DNA of 64,000 nucleotides, taken from the NCBI RefSeq assembly GCF_039522525.1, contig NZ_BAAADO010000001.1:372001-436000 (forward strand), given 5' to 3'. Positions within the stretch are counted from its first letter, which is position 1, and the number at the start of each line of letters is the position of its first letter. The translations under genes and the position numbers were made by a program. Positions 43,012 to 52,739 of the stretch are shown one piece after another. A model generated the notes under the pieces. The model did not search any database, was not told the origin of the DNA, and saw nothing but the letters and a program-made list of their open reading frames with translations. The DNA comes from Salinibacillus aidingensis (lineage in GTDB: Bacteria; Bacillota; Bacilli; Bacillales; Alkalibacillaceae).

Positions 43012-45147
43012 CTACTTGTCCTCCCTTGCTGCTACTTCCGGATATTTTATGCGTGAGTGAAAAATTCCCTTTAAAACTTCATAAATGGCAATTTCAATCC
43101 TATGTAAATCTTTAAATGTCAGTGGACTGTCGTTTAACTGATTATCCATGAGCTTATCCTGAATAATGGATTTTACGATTTCTTCTATTTTAACCATTGA
43201 AGGCTCATTTATTGAACGAACGGCTGCTTCAACAGAATCACATATACAAATAATTGCTGCTTCCTTTGTTTGAGGCTTTGGTCCTGGATAACGATAATCC
43301 GATTCTTTCGTATCCTCATCCATCTCTTTAGCTTTATAATAAAAATATTTTAACAAACTTTTTCCATGGTGCTGCTCAGCGATATGAATGATTTCCTCAG
43401 GCATTTTCTGCTTTCTTAACAGATGGGCTCCATCATAAGGATGACGAATGATAATATGCGCACTATCCTCTGGTTTCAGGTAATCATGCGGGTTCCTTTC
43501 TCCCATTTGATTCTCAATAAAATAGCTTGGATTTACCGTCTTGCCAAGATCATGATAATAGGAAGCAACTCTCGCCAGTAAACCATTGGCCCCAACCGCT
43601 TCACAGGCAGCTTCACTTAAGTTGGCCACCATAACACTGTGGTGATACGTTCCTGGAGCCTCAATCAATATTTTACGTAACAATGGATGATTAGGGTTCG
43701 ATAGCTGCAACAGCTTGGATTCCGTTAATATATTCAGTCCTGTTTCAAAAATCGGCATAAGTCCCAAAGTCAGGACTGTGGATAGGAATGCTGATGAAAA
43801 CCCAAAGCCAATCAATGTTAAGAAGGATTTCCACTCTATTGGATTGAATGAAATGAACTGGAAAAATGAAATGACAAAGACATTAGCGACTAATAAACCC
43901 AGTCCTGTTTTTAATATTTCGCCCTTTTCCTTAAAGTTCTGAAATAAATAAATACCTGTTAATTGTGATATAAGCAGATATAATCCAGCTTTTACATTTA
44001 GGTAACCCGGCATATGAAAGTTAAACAGGATCGACCCTAAAATAGCGAAGATAACTGCCAGCATAATGGCCATACGGTCACTGATTAACCATTTCACGAT
44101 CATAACGCCCACAGCTGCCGGTATAGCCAAAAATAATTGTGTATCATTTGAATCAAACAGACTAAACACCTTCATCATGGCTACGGTCCCTATGCTAATG
44201 AGAAAAATGATAAAAACGTCATTCCGGCGCCAAACGTTTTGCCTATACCATTCCATGAATAACAAGCTGCACAATATCAAAATAAGCAATGCAAGACCTA
44301 TATACGGAAGAAGATTACGATCATTTTTCAGGACGCCTACAAGCATTAAATCATCGTAAATCTCATTGGTAATGATTTCACCCTTTTCCACCAGCTTCTC
44401 TCCAGCACGAATCATTACCGGTTCGACATTACTTGCGGCCTTTTGCCTCTGTTCTGCGGTTTTTTCGGCGTCAAAAAAAGAATTTTCAACAATAGCAAAT
44501 TCAGCAATTTCATTTAGAGCTGTTTTGATTGAATTGGAAAATTCCTCATACATAATTTGCCGGTTCATCTCAATTTGCTTCTGATTTAGATTCGAGCTCC
44601 TTACACCGGACTCCAAAATGCTGCGGACCTGTTTGTTCAAAAATTCCTGTGCTTTCTTACGCTGATCAGTTTCCATCCCTATAATCGCAGCCAGACTGGT
44701 CGAATTAATATTTTTCAGAATCGTGTCCGAAAGCAAAGATTCATATTCCATCAAAAGATTTTCACTGTCTTCAGATGTACCTTTTCCCCCATCTGTTTGC
44801 TCTTCGGCTGCATTTTGATTAACACGAGCGGCTGCATCAAAGATTTCATTAATGTATTCCAGCCGTTCTTCAGTTACATTATCTGAGATTGTGTATTGTT
44901 CTTCAACTGCCTGCACAGAGCGCTGAATTTTCGCTTCCGTTTCCTTTTGATCTTCCACGGTTACTGGAGAATAAATGGTATCCTTCGCTTCTGTAAATCG
45001 CTCTATTTCATAGGATTGAGGCTGAACATTCGATGAAGCCATGACAAAGAAACATACACCTGTCAAAAGGACACATAAGACCATCCAGACAAGCGGACTC
45101 TTCATTAAGGTTTGATCTTGGATACTTCTTAAGAACTTTCTTTTCAT
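43012..45147 (-). CDS. pgpH: Cyclic-di-AMP phosphodiesterase PgpH (7TM-HD)
   Basis: A 711-residue membrane protein that hydrolyses c-di-AMP. Helix 1 (about 17-40), a large extracellular 7TMR-HDED domain (to about 275), seven membrane helices (about 280-470), then a cytoplasmic HD domain with TYHHSVMVANLSEAA, SYYHDLGKTVNP and AEQHHGKSL. The HD residues (HHD, HD) are complete, so activity is expected. It lies between phoH and ybeY; B. subtilis calls it yqfF. Confidence 0.95.
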   Translation of the reverse strand: MKRKFLRSIQDQTLMKSPLVWMVLCVLLTGVCFFVMASSNVQPQSYEIERFTEAKDTIYSPVTVEDQKETEAKIQRSVQAVEEQYTISDNVTEERLEYINEIFDAAARVNQNAAEEQTDGGKGTSEDSENLLMEYESLLSDTILKNINSTSLAAIIGMETDQRKKAQEFLNKQVRSILESGVRSSNLNQKQIEMNRQIMYEEFSNSIKTALNEIAEFAIVENSFFDAEKTAEQRQKAASNVEPVMIRAGEKLVEKGEIITNEIYDDLMLVGVLKNDRNLLPYIGLALLILILCSLLFMEWYRQNVWRRNDVFIIFLISIGTVAMMKVFSLFDSNDTQLFLAIPAAVGVMIVKWLISDRMAIMLAVIFAILGSILFNFHMPGYLNVKAGLYLLISQLTGIYLFQNFKEKGEILKTGLGLLVANVFVISFFQFISFNPIEWKSFLTLIGFGFSSAFLSTVLTLGLMPIFETGLNILTESKLLQLSNPNHPLLRKILIEAPGTYHHSVMVANLSEAACEAVGANGLLARVASYYHDLGKTVNPSYFIENQMGERNPHDYLKPEDSAHIIIRHPYDGAHLLRKQKMPEEIIHIAEQHHGKSLLKYFYYKAKEMDEDTKESDYRYPGPKPQTKEAAIICICDSVEAAVRSINEPSMVKIEEIVKSIIQDKLMDNQLNDSPLTFKDLHRIEIAIYEVLKGIFHSRIKYPEVAAREDK

Positions 45148-45190
45148 ATTCCCCTACTCCCGTATGTGAAAGCTTTATTTATATAGAAAT

Positions 45191-45211
45191 AAGACCCTGA
45201 AAATGGGTCTT
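45191..45211 (-). terminator. Weak hairpin at the phoH stop
   Basis: AAGACCC pairs with GGGTCTT around a seven-base loop, beginning at the TAA of phoH, with only a short T-run. It may attenuate rather than stop transcription into pgpH. Confidence 0.45.
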
Positions 45212-46181
45212 ACCTGCCGGATTTATCCTGCTCATCATATGCATCAATAATTTTCTGTACCAAAGGATGCCTTACTACATCCGATTGTTTCAAGTGCGTA
45301 AAGGCAATTCCCCTCACAGCATTCAAACGATCCTCAGCCACTTTTAATCCGGAACGAACCCCTTTAGGCAGATCAATTTGTGTAATGTCGCCATTAATAA
45401 TCATCTTAGAGCCAAAGCCTAACCGGGTTAAAAACATTTTCATCTGTTCCGGTGTAGTATTTTGCGCCTCATCAAGGATAACAAAGGCATCATCAAGTGT
45501 TCTTCCGCGCATATAAGCGAGTGGAGCCACTTCAATGGTTCCTCTTTCCATTAACCGCACTGTATGCTCGGTTCCCATCACATCATGTAATGCATCATAT
45601 AAGGGTCTTAAATATGGATCCACCTTCTCCTTCAAATCACCTGGCAGAAAACCAAGGCTTTCCCCGGCTTCAACAGCGGGACGGGTTAAAATGACACGTT
45701 TCACCTCACCGTTACGTAAGGCTTGTACAGCCATTACCACAGCTAAATACGTTTTTCCCGTACCTGCAGGACCAATACCAAATACCATATCATTGGTTTT
45801 AATAGAAGATATATATTCCCGTTGACCCAGTGTTTTCACACGGATGGGCTTCCCCTTGGCATTTTTTGTTAAAACGTCCTCAAACAATGCCTCAAAATTT
45901 TGTATTTCTCCAGACTTTGCTAATTCAATTCCATAAATAATATCCCGCTCGGAAATGGTAATCCCTTTCCGAATAATGTGAAGAACAGCATGAAGTACTT
46001 CTTCAACGATTTTTACATGATCTTCATTTCCTGATACCTGTACCGTTTGACCACGTGTAACGATAGTCACAGGAAGGAATTCTTCAATCTGTTTTAAGTT
46101 TCGATCCTCTGTCCCAAACAATGACAGAGCTTCATCAGGGGAAGCTAATTCTATATCAATGGTTTTCAAATCTTCTTGCAT
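45210..46181 (-). CDS. phoH: PhoH-family ATPase
   Basis: A 323-residue P-loop ATPase of the PhoH family, cytoplasmic. It has a KH-like N-terminal part (about 20-75) and an ATPase core with Walker A GPAGTGKTYLAV (about 139-150), RPAVEAGE and Walker B FVILDEAQN. A nucleic-acid role alongside YbeY is inferred from the common gene neighbourhood. The ribosome site AAGGAG is embedded in the end of yqfD, 2 bases upstream. Despite the name, no Pho box is seen before it. Confidence 0.93.
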   Translation of the reverse strand: MQEDLKTIDIELASPDEALSLFGTEDRNLKQIEEFLPVTIVTRGQTVQVSGNEDHVKIVEEVLHAVLHIIRKGITISERDIIYGIELAKSGEIQNFEALFEDVLTKNAKGKPIRVKTLGQREYISSIKTNDMVFGIGPAGTGKTYLAVVMAVQALRNGEVKRVILTRPAVEAGESLGFLPGDLKEKVDPYLRPLYDALHDVMGTEHTVRLMERGTIEVAPLAYMRGRTLDDAFVILDEAQNTTPEQMKMFLTRLGFGSKMIINGDITQIDLPKGVRSGLKVAEDRLNAVRGIAFTHLKQSDVVRHPLVQKIIDAYDEQDKSGR

Positions 46182-46183
46182 AT

Positions 46184-47413
46184 CTATTCTCCTTGATCTA
46201 TTGGTTGAGGTTTAGCAATATTTTCCCTTACTGTAAATAATAACTCTAGTTTAACTTTACCATTCTCTACAGATTGGTGCAAAATTTCTTCGTCAATGAT
46301 TTCAGCATCATGATTGGTATGTCTTTTAATTTCTCTTTTAGCCTGAGCGATTCCTTCTGAGATTGCTTCATGCTTACTTCTTTCTCCTCTGATTTTTTCT
46401 TTCTCATGAATGGTTTTCTGCTCAATGGAAAATGGTAATTTATAATTTAAAAAATATAATGGCTTCTCATTTTTTTCCACATGGGTATCATCATAGTCAG
46501 GTGGAATGAATTCCCAAATCGGAAGCGCAAAATTTCCAATCTTCAACTTGTAATGCTGATCTTTTTCTCCGGTTAGCGTCTGATGCTGATAGCTTAATGG
46601 GACGGTTGTTTCCGTAGTGTACCAGGTTTCAGCAATAACAGACCCTTCCGCATGAATACCATGTTGTTTGCTCTCTTGTTCCTCTTCGTCACTCTCATTA
46701 TCTTCATTTCCTATCCCTTCTCTAATTAAGCCGGAAACGAGGATATCCCCTTTTTGCACTTTTTCATACACAGAGACCTGGGGATCCCCCTTTTCAATTA
46801 GCATTTCCAATATAGTACCATCTTTACTCGCTACCAGATGCTGAGGGCCTTTTTCCTGTTCTTCATTTGCCTGTGAATTCTCCACCCCTTGTACAATATA
46901 AGTTGTCCCTTTTTGTTCGATACCAATCCACATAACATCCTTAAGTTCATTAGTGATGGTACGCTCAATGTCATCAACAGATTGAAAGCTGAATTTAAAA
47001 ACTCCGCGTTTTAAACCGTAGTCATCGAGTCTCTCCTGAATCTTGTATTCAACTTCCGGTGAAACTCCAACAATTTTTACCTGCCACACCATATTTGAAA
47101 GAACCATGATGCAAAATAATCCTAAAAATAAACCAATAACAAGAGGTTTACGAATTTTGAGATGAGCAAGCCAAAAAGGCAGACCGAATTTTTCTTTGAA
47201 GGATATTTTAAATCCCATTTGCCTGCGGATCTTTCTGATTATGGACAGACTTTTTAAATAAACCTTGAACTCATAGGTATCCTCGTCCAACTTTCGAATA
47301 TCCCACATGGGGATATGCTCGCGCATACATCGATTTAAAAATAGTTCAGGCTTTTTTCCCCTCACCTGCAAGGTTATGTATCCTTTTAGAAATAGACCTT
47401 CTTTCTCCTTCAT
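46184..47413 (-). CDS. yqfD: Sporulation protein YqfD
   Basis: A 409-residue membrane protein of the YqfD family, expressed in the mother cell in B. subtilis. It has a soluble N-terminal domain (about 1-90, LKGYITLQVRGKKPELFLNRC), one membrane helix (about 91-112), and a long extracytoplasmic beta-rich part with a Glu-rich insertion (GNEDNESDEEEQESK, about 227-241). It pairs with yqfC just upstream. How the pair acts in spore formation is not known. Confidence 0.9.
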   Translation of the reverse strand: MKEKEGLFLKGYITLQVRGKKPELFLNRCMREHIPMWDIRKLDEDTYEFKVYLKSLSIIRKIRRQMGFKISFKEKFGLPFWLAHLKIRKPLVIGLFLGLFCIMVLSNMVWQVKIVGVSPEVEYKIQERLDDYGLKRGVFKFSFQSVDDIERTITNELKDVMWIGIEQKGTTYIVQGVENSQANEEQEKGPQHLVASKDGTILEMLIEKGDPQVSVYEKVQKGDILVSGLIREGIGNEDNESDEEEQESKQHGIHAEGSVIAETWYTTETTVPLSYQHQTLTGEKDQHYKLKIGNFALPIWEFIPPDYDDTHVEKNEKPLYFLNYKLPFSIEQKTIHEKEKIRGERSKHEAISEGIAQAKREIKRHTNHDAEIIDEEILHQSVENGKVKLELLFTVRENIAKPQPIDQGE

Positions 47414-47464
47414 GTTATCGCCCCTTAAATCTTTTCATCACTTTTCATAAATAAAGAAACTGAA

Positions 47465-47749
47465 TCAGCTATCCTCCAGATACTGAACTTCCCTAATTTT
47501 ACCTTCAACGATAATTTCCTCCTGAAGCATTGTCTTCAGCACAAAATTATCTCCTATCACTCGTACATAGCCTTGCTTCATTCTCAAAAGGATTTCATTT
47601 TCAGAAAATGTTACGAGGCCATGATGATTTTCAATATAAGCATGGATTTGGCCTATCGTTGTGATTCTTGGTAAGTCCAGCAAAACATCCTCCGGGAGAT
47701 TAAAATAGTTAACGACCCATTGTTTTAATTGACCTCGCCACTTTTTCAT
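47465..47749 (-). CDS. yqfC: Sporulation protein YqfC
   Basis: A 94-residue YabP/YqfC-family protein (FNLPEDVLLDLPRITTIGQIHAYIENHHGLVTF...). The family is small, beta-rich and part of the mother-cell sporulation set; the paralogue YabP acts in the coat or cortex. GGAGGGGG precedes the ATG. yqfD follows after 51 bases in the same direction. Confidence 0.92.
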   Translation of the reverse strand: MKKWRGQLKQWVVNYFNLPEDVLLDLPRITTIGQIHAYIENHHGLVTFSENEILLRMKQGYVRVIGDNFVLKTMLQEEIIVEGKIREVQYLEDS

Positions 47750-47782
47750 CTAAACAGCCCCCTCCCTGAATATATATGTATG

Positions 47783-47820
47783 AAAAAAGCACGGAATGTA
47801 TCACTACATTCCGTGCTTTA
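47783..47820. terminator. Terminator downstream of the YqfB-position gene
   Basis: Stem AAAGCACGGAATGTA / TACATTCCGTGCTTT with a four-base loop and flanking T/A runs. It separates the floA group from yqfC. Confidence 0.9.
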
Positions 47821-47834
47821 AGTAAAGGAAACTG

Positions 47835-48290
47835 TTATTTTCGATATTGATTAGGCCGGTATGGCTTATGCGCCCGGGGCGAACCCAGAACCTCACTCAT
47901 AATGATACTTTCAGCCAGCCTTTTCTGATTCAATTGCTCTTTCATGGAAATCGGACTTTTTATTGGGAGAGATTTTTTCCCCTTTCCCGGTGAACGTGGC
48001 CGGGTCTGAGGTCTATTGACAGGATTTCCTTTCGTAATATCATCATCCATAAAAACAGGACGACCTTCACTGGGATCAGGATGTTGATTCTGTTCACGAA
48101 TATCCTCTGCCCGTGGAGATTGTTCTTCCCTGATTTCCTTCTCTGGTGAGGGATGACTGCTAACTGTCGGCTCAGGTCCGGATGGAGTCGGAGAAGGTTT
48201 TGCCACCGGCTTTGATTTCTGTTCATCCCGTCCTGTAAGAAAGCTAATGACACCAAAGATAATGGCACCAATAATCGCGATTAAATCCAT
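47835..48290 (-). CDS. Unknown Pro-rich membrane-anchored protein (YqfB position)
   Basis: A 151-residue protein with one N-terminal helix (MDLIAIIGAIIFGVISFL), a long disordered Pro/Ser/Glu-rich middle (about 24-105), and a short C-terminal segment MKEQLNQKRLAESIIMSEVLGSPRAHKPY that looks conserved. It follows floA by 21 bases, so it may belong to the microdomain operon. The position matches yqfB, but I do not assign identity. Function unknown. Confidence 0.7.
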   Translation of the reverse strand: MDLIAIIGAIIFGVISFLTGRDEQKSKPVAKPSPTPSGPEPTVSSHPSPEKEIREEQSPRAEDIREQNQHPDPSEGRPVFMDDDITKGNPVNRPQTRPRSPGKGKKSLPIKSPISMKEQLNQKRLAESIIMSEVLGSPRAHKPYRPNQYRK

Positions 48291-48311
48291 AATATCCCCC
48301 CTAACCGATGA

Positions 48312-49316
48312 TTACTCCTTCTTATTCTTTCCAGGGTCCTCATCTTCCTGTTCGCTTAATTTTCCGATCATATCACGCATATCTGTATCAGCCATAATAT
48401 TCTTCAGGTTCTGGTAATCCATCACACCAATATTTCCTGAACGCAGAGCTTCTGCCATCGCCTGTGGAACTTCTGCTTCAGCTTCCACAACTTTCGCCTG
48501 CATTTCCTGTACGCGGGCAACCATTTCCTGCTCTTGTGCAACAGCCATAGCACGGCGTTCCTCAGCTTTCGCCTGTGCAATGTTCTTATCAGCTTCTGCC
48601 TGATCCGTTTGTAAGGAAGCACCGATGTTTTTCCCGATGTCAATATCTGCAATATCAATCGACAGAATTTCAAATGCAGTACCGGCATCCAGTCCCTTGG
48701 TTAAAACGGTCTGAGAGATGGAATCCGGATTTTCCAATACTTCTGTATGTTTATCTGAACTACCAATGGTGGAAACAATACCTTCACCTACACGGGCGAT
48801 TACCGTATCTTCTCCGGCACCACCAACCAGGCGATCGATATTAGCTCTGACTGTAATTCTTGCTTTTGCTTTTACTTCAATTCCATCCATTGCAATACCG
48901 GCAATAAATGGCGTTTCGATAACCTTAGGATTTACACTCATTTGAACCGCATCAAGTACGTCACGACCGGCTAAATCAATAGCGGCACAACGCTCAAAGC
49001 TTAATTCAATATTAGCTCTTTGGGCCGCGATGAGTGCGTTGACAACACGGTCCACATTACCACCAGCTAAATAGTGACTTTCCAGCTGGTTTGTATTCAC
49101 ATCTACGCCCGCTTTATGCGCTTTAATTAACGGATTAATTACCATTCTTGGTACAACGCGACGTAACCGCATACCAACCAGTGAAAAGATGTTAATCCTC
49201 ACACCTGCTGCTATCGCACTAATCCAGAGCGTAACTGGAATAAATGTAAATAATACGATAATAGCAATAATTACAATACCTACACCTAGTATCGGCATTA
49301 AAGTTGCCATATCCAT
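48312..49316 (-). CDS. floA: Flotillin-like protein FloA
   Basis: A scaffold of functional membrane microdomains. The 334-residue protein has one N-terminal membrane segment (about 7-33), a flotillin/SPFH-like domain (HYLAGGNVDRVVNALIAAQRANIEL, VARVGEGIVSTIGSS), and an Ala/Glu-rich coiled coil (NIAQAKAEERRAMAVAQEQEM, about 245-300). The frame opens nine codons earlier, but AGGAGG fits MDMATLMP at 49316. It follows yqeZ after 19 bases, the usual NfeD-flotillin pair. Confidence 0.96.
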   Translation of the reverse strand: MDMATLMPILGVGIVIIAIIVLFTFIPVTLWISAIAAGVRINIFSLVGMRLRRVVPRMVINPLIKAHKAGVDVNTNQLESHYLAGGNVDRVVNALIAAQRANIELSFERCAAIDLAGRDVLDAVQMSVNPKVIETPFIAGIAMDGIEVKAKARITVRANIDRLVGGAGEDTVIARVGEGIVSTIGSSDKHTEVLENPDSISQTVLTKGLDAGTAFEILSIDIADIDIGKNIGASLQTDQAEADKNIAQAKAEERRAMAVAQEQEMVARVQEMQAKVVEAEAEVPQAMAEALRSGNIGVMDYQNLKNIMADTDMRDMIGKLSEQEDEDPGKNKKE

Positions 49317-49335
49317 AAATAGTTCCTCCTTGTAT

Positions 49336-50664
49336 CTATTCATTTTCTCTTACGACAATTCGTGAGCCTTCTACTTTCACAATTTTAACATTTTTATCCT
49401 TTTCAATATACCCCCCCTCCGAAACAACATCTAACCTTTCATCCTCAAAAACGGCTGTGCCCGATGGCCGAAGCGGGGTCAAAGCTTTCCCTATAAGACC
49501 GATTAGTTCAAGCCGGTTTTCAGTGGATACATATCCCTGCTCTTTCGTTGTAGCATCACTTAAAATGATGTTTCTGAATATTCCTTTCTCAAGGCCTACC
49601 CGCTTAAACAAAATGACGGACACAATCATGGAGACAAGCAAAGCAATGGCTATACTCATTCCCATATGACCCGGATCTGCACCGGACATAAATAACGCGG
49701 CTATGATGGCCACTGTTCCGGCGATCCCTAAAACGCCTCCCGGAACAAACAGCTCCAGTACGATACAAATCAGACCTGCCACCAGTAAGATGATGGCTTC
49801 CATACCTGCTAAACCTGCGATCATATGACCATAAAAGAACAGAATAAGGGATAGAAGCCCAATGGATCCCGGGATACCAAAGCCCGGGGAATATAATTCA
49901 ACAATTAGTCCTAAGCTGGCCAGCGAAAGGAGGATGGGTACAACAACAGGATTTGTGATAAACCGGGCTACATTTTCCGCAAACGTCGGTTCAATCGTTT
50001 CCACTTTTGCTTTTTCCAAATTTAACTGACTCAGAAGCTCCGTACGATCTTCTGCAATTCCTTCCGCATACTCAACCTCTACGGCTTCATCCGCCCTTAA
50101 CGTTAAAAATTCTCCTTCAGGTGCACGATACTCTGGTAAATCAATGGAAGCATCAGCCATGGCTCTTGCATAGAGAGGGTTTCGGTTATTATGTTCAGCA
50201 GCAGCTGTTATATCAGCTATCCAGGCTGATTGTGCCTTTTTATCAGCAGCCGTACCATCCGAGTTAATCACTCCGGATGCACCCATTGTAGCTGTAGGCT
50301 TCATATAAATTTGCCCAGCATTCAAAGCAATATAAGAACCCGCTGATAAGGCTTCATTTAATACATAAGCTGTATTCGGGATTTCGAGGTTTAATAAAAG
50401 ATCAGCTATCTCACCTGCTGCATCAACAGCACCGCCTGGTGTATTAATTTCAAAAATAATATGGTCGGCTCCATTTTCCTTTGCCTCTGTTATACTTCTT
50501 TCCAGAAATGCTGCCAGGCCCCGCTCAACTTCATTTTCTACCGGTACCACGTATACCAGATCCCCTTGTCCGGTTTCTTCTGCAAATGATGCTTGCAAGG
50601 GAACCAGAAGAAGGATGAGTCCTATGAAAAAGAGTAAGCCCTTTCTTCTTTTAAAATTGGCCAA
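49336..50664 (-). CDS. yqeZ: NfeD-type membrane serine protease YqeZ
   Basis: A 442-residue partner of FloA. It has a signal or anchor helix (about 10-27), an extracytoplasmic ClpP-like protease domain with INTPGGAVDAAGEIADLL and the nucleophile region EALSAGSYIALNAG, a Lys in the KKAQS segment, four to five membrane helices (about 235-360), and a C-terminal NfeD OB fold (about 370-440). The start is TTG with AAAGGAGGG. The long NfeD form is always linked to flotillin-like genes, as here. Confidence 0.93.
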   Translation of the reverse strand: MANFKRRKGLLFFIGLILLLVPLQASFAEETGQGDLVYVVPVENEVERGLAAFLERSITEAKENGADHIIFEINTPGGAVDAAGEIADLLLNLEIPNTAYVLNEALSAGSYIALNAGQIYMKPTATMGASGVINSDGTAADKKAQSAWIADITAAAEHNNRNPLYARAMADASIDLPEYRAPEGEFLTLRADEAVEVEYAEGIAEDRTELLSQLNLEKAKVETIEPTFAENVARFITNPVVVPILLSLASLGLIVELYSPGFGIPGSIGLLSLILFFYGHMIAGLAGMEAIILLVAGLICIVLELFVPGGVLGIAGTVAIIAALFMSGADPGHMGMSIAIALLVSMIVSVILFKRVGLEKGIFRNIILSDATTKEQGYVSTENRLELIGLIGKALTPLRPSGTAVFEDERLDVVSEGGYIEKDKNVKIVKVEGSRIVVRENE

Positions 50665-50863
50665 CTCTTGCCCTCCTTTCTTTGCCTTATAAAAGATTTA
50701 CGATTGACTTAAAAATTGGTTTCAAAAAAGATACAGGAAATTCTTTAGATCATCGAAAACTTGCTTTTCTGCTCGAATGATAACGAACGTATATGTATTG
50801 TTCCTCCATAAACTGAAGCTGTAACAACAATATCAGAATCCATTTCAGCTTCATACTCAGCCT

Positions 50864-50895
50864 ATAAAAAAAGGTTGCCATAGGCAACCTTTTTT
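50864..50895. terminator. Terminator of yqeY
   Basis: Stem AAAAAAGGTTGCC / GGCAACCTTTTTT with loop ATA, lying between yqeY and yqeZ. Confidence 0.92.
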
Positions 50896-50942
50896 ATCCG
50901 ACCTCATTTTTCTGAGACAGAAATTTTTATATACTTTCTGAT

Positions 50943-51389
50943 TTAAGATAAATATTTCATAACGAGTTGATTCACTTTTGAGCCGTCAGCTTTTCCTTTC
51001 ACTTTCGGCATCAAAGCTCCCATTACTTTTCCCATGTCGGATTTTGATTCTGCTCCGACAGTCTTTATTGTATCTTTCACTAACTCAGTCAATTCTTCAT
51101 CAGATAACTGTTCAGGCATGTATTTTTGTAAAACACTCAGCTCATCATTTATCTTTTCAACTAAGTCTTCACGGCCGGCGTTCTTGAATTCCTGGAGGGA
51201 ATCATTTCTTTGCTTTAACTCGCGCGATAAAACAGACATTTCTTCTTCTTCTGTCAATTGGTCTTTTCCCAATTTTATCGCTTCATTCTGAATGGAAGCT
51301 TTTACCATGCGGATAACACTTAAAGCTTGTTTATCCTTGCTTTTCATTGCTTCTTTCATATCATTATTAAGACGATCAAGCAAAGTCAC
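50943..51389 (-). CDS. yqeY: GatB/YqeY domain protein
   Basis: A 148-residue helical protein made only of the GatB tail/YqeY domain (LLDRLNNDMKEAMKSKDKQALSVIRMVKASIQNEAIKL...GKVMGALMPKVKGKADGSKVNQLV). In GatB this module binds tRNA; the free-standing protein's role is not established. The start is GTG. It forms an operon with rpsU, 15 bases downstream of it. Confidence 0.93.
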   Translation of the reverse strand: MTLLDRLNNDMKEAMKSKDKQALSVIRMVKASIQNEAIKLGKDQLTEEEEMSVLSRELKQRNDSLQEFKNAGREDLVEKINDELSVLQKYMPEQLSDEELTELVKDTIKTVGAESKSDMGKVMGALMPKVKGKADGSKVNQLVMKYLS

Positions 51390-51404
51390 TTATTTACACC
51401 CTCT

Positions 51405-51578
51405 TTATTTTTTACGCTTCCTGGCAGCCTCTGATTTCTTTTTTCTTCTTACACTTGGCTTCTCGTAGAATTCACGCTTGCGGTACTCTGATAAAGTTCC
51501 GCTTTTAGAAACCGAGCGTTTAAAGCGACGAAGTGCATCTTCAAGAGACTCATTTTTACGTACGCGAGTATTTGACAT
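51405..51578 (-). CDS. rpsU: 30S ribosomal protein S21
   Basis: A 57-residue, strongly basic S21 (MSNTRVRKNESLEDALRRFK, Lys/Arg-rich tail ending ARKRKK). It sits near the anti-Shine-Dalgarno end of 16S rRNA in the 30S subunit. GGAGGGAGGG lies upstream of the ATG. First gene of rpsU-yqeY. Confidence 0.97.
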   Translation of the reverse strand: MSNTRVRKNESLEDALRRFKRSVSKSGTLSEYRKREFYEKPSVRRKKKSEAARKRKK

Positions 51579-51772
51579 GCTTTTTTCCCTCCCTCCAACT
51601 ACACAAACAGATCATGATATGTACCAGGGTGATACACATCTCCTTGTATTATATTAGAATATAGGATTATGGTCAACTTTATCTTTCCTAAATTCATGAT
51701 TTTACTCCGTATAAAATAAAAATCGGGCATGAAAGTTCAACTTGTCCATAAAATGTATTGAGGTGAACAGAT

Positions 51773-52699
51773 GTGGAAAGTATCGTGACCATGTTTATTG
51801 TCTATATATGGATCTTTTTATTTGGACTATTTATCTTAAAAACAGGTATCCAGCAAATTTCCTACCATAAAATGAAAATGTGGATTAAAAAATATACCTC
51901 AAATCCAATAAAAGGATTTTTGATTGGTGTAGTAATAACAGCTATTTTACAAAGCAGTTCCACAACCATTGTTATTATTGTCAGTCTTACATCACTAGGG
52001 CTGCTGTATTTTCCAAATGCGATCGCCATTATACTTGGGGCCAACGTTGGCACAACCCTCACAGCCGAGCTTCTGTCTTTTTCAAACTTCTGGCTCATGT
52101 GGATTCTATTAATCAGTGGTTTTATTCTTTTATGCATTCATAAACAACGAATCTTTTCCATCGGATGCATGTTATTTGGATTAGGAACAATATTCACTGC
52201 CTTATATGGATTTGAAAGTTTAGCAGAGCCCATCCGTCAGACTCCTTACATGGAAGAGGGCTTGTACGACATTAGCAGAGAGACAACCTATAGTATTCTG
52301 TTCGGCATGGTTGTAACCGGAATTACTCAGTCATCAAGTGCATTTACCGGTATGATCATGAGTTTTATGAATCAGGAGTTATTGTCACTGCCAAGTGCTA
52401 TTGCCATGGTACTGGGAGCAAATATTGGGACATGCTTTACTGCGCTGCTTGCAGCGATTGGAAGTAAAATGGAAGGGAAATGGACAGCCTATGCTCATTT
52501 ATGGGTCAATATTCTGGGCGTTCTATTTTTCATCCCGTTTATAAATTGGTTAGGCGATTTCGTCAGCCACCTGTCGGCAATACCAGGAAGACAACTGGCG
52601 CATGCCTCGGTTATTTTTAATCTTATTATAAGCAGTTTCTTCCTGCTGTTCATTAAGCCATTGTCTGCCTTTATTAAAATGACAAGCAGAAAAGCTTAA
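51773..52699 (+). CDS. yqeW: Na/Pi cotransporter family protein YqeW
   Basis: A 308-residue carrier containing only the two Na/Pi membrane repeats, each with the QSSS motif (ILQSSSTTIVIIVS and ITQSSSAFTGMI) and GANVGTT/GANIGTC. It lacks the PhoU domain of the 20710 relative. The start is GTG with GAGGTG seven bases upstream. It is divergent from rpsU as in B. subtilis, and marks the last conserved gene before the accessory block. Confidence 0.92.
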   Translation: MESIVTMFIVYIWIFLFGLFILKTGIQQISYHKMKMWIKKYTSNPIKGFLIGVVITAILQSSSTTIVIIVSLTSLGLLYFPNAIAIILGANVGTTLTAELLSFSNFWLMWILLISGFILLCIHKQRIFSIGCMLFGLGTIFTALYGFESLAEPIRQTPYMEEGLYDISRETTYSILFGMVVTGITQSSSAFTGMIMSFMNQELLSLPSAIAMVLGANIGTCFTALLAAIGSKMEGKWTAYAHLWVNILGVLFFIPFINWLGDFVSHLSAIPGRQLAHASVIFNLIISSFFLLFIKPLSAFIKMTSRKA

Positions 52700-52739
52700 T
52701 GTTGAAGCAGATTTTTAGAGTGGGAGTCTTGTTTTGTTA

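Noticed and set aside
45210..46300. Pho regulation of phoH
   Set aside because: No TTAACA-type repeats upstream, and the gene is embedded in the yqfD-phoH-pgpH run; the name alone is no evidence.
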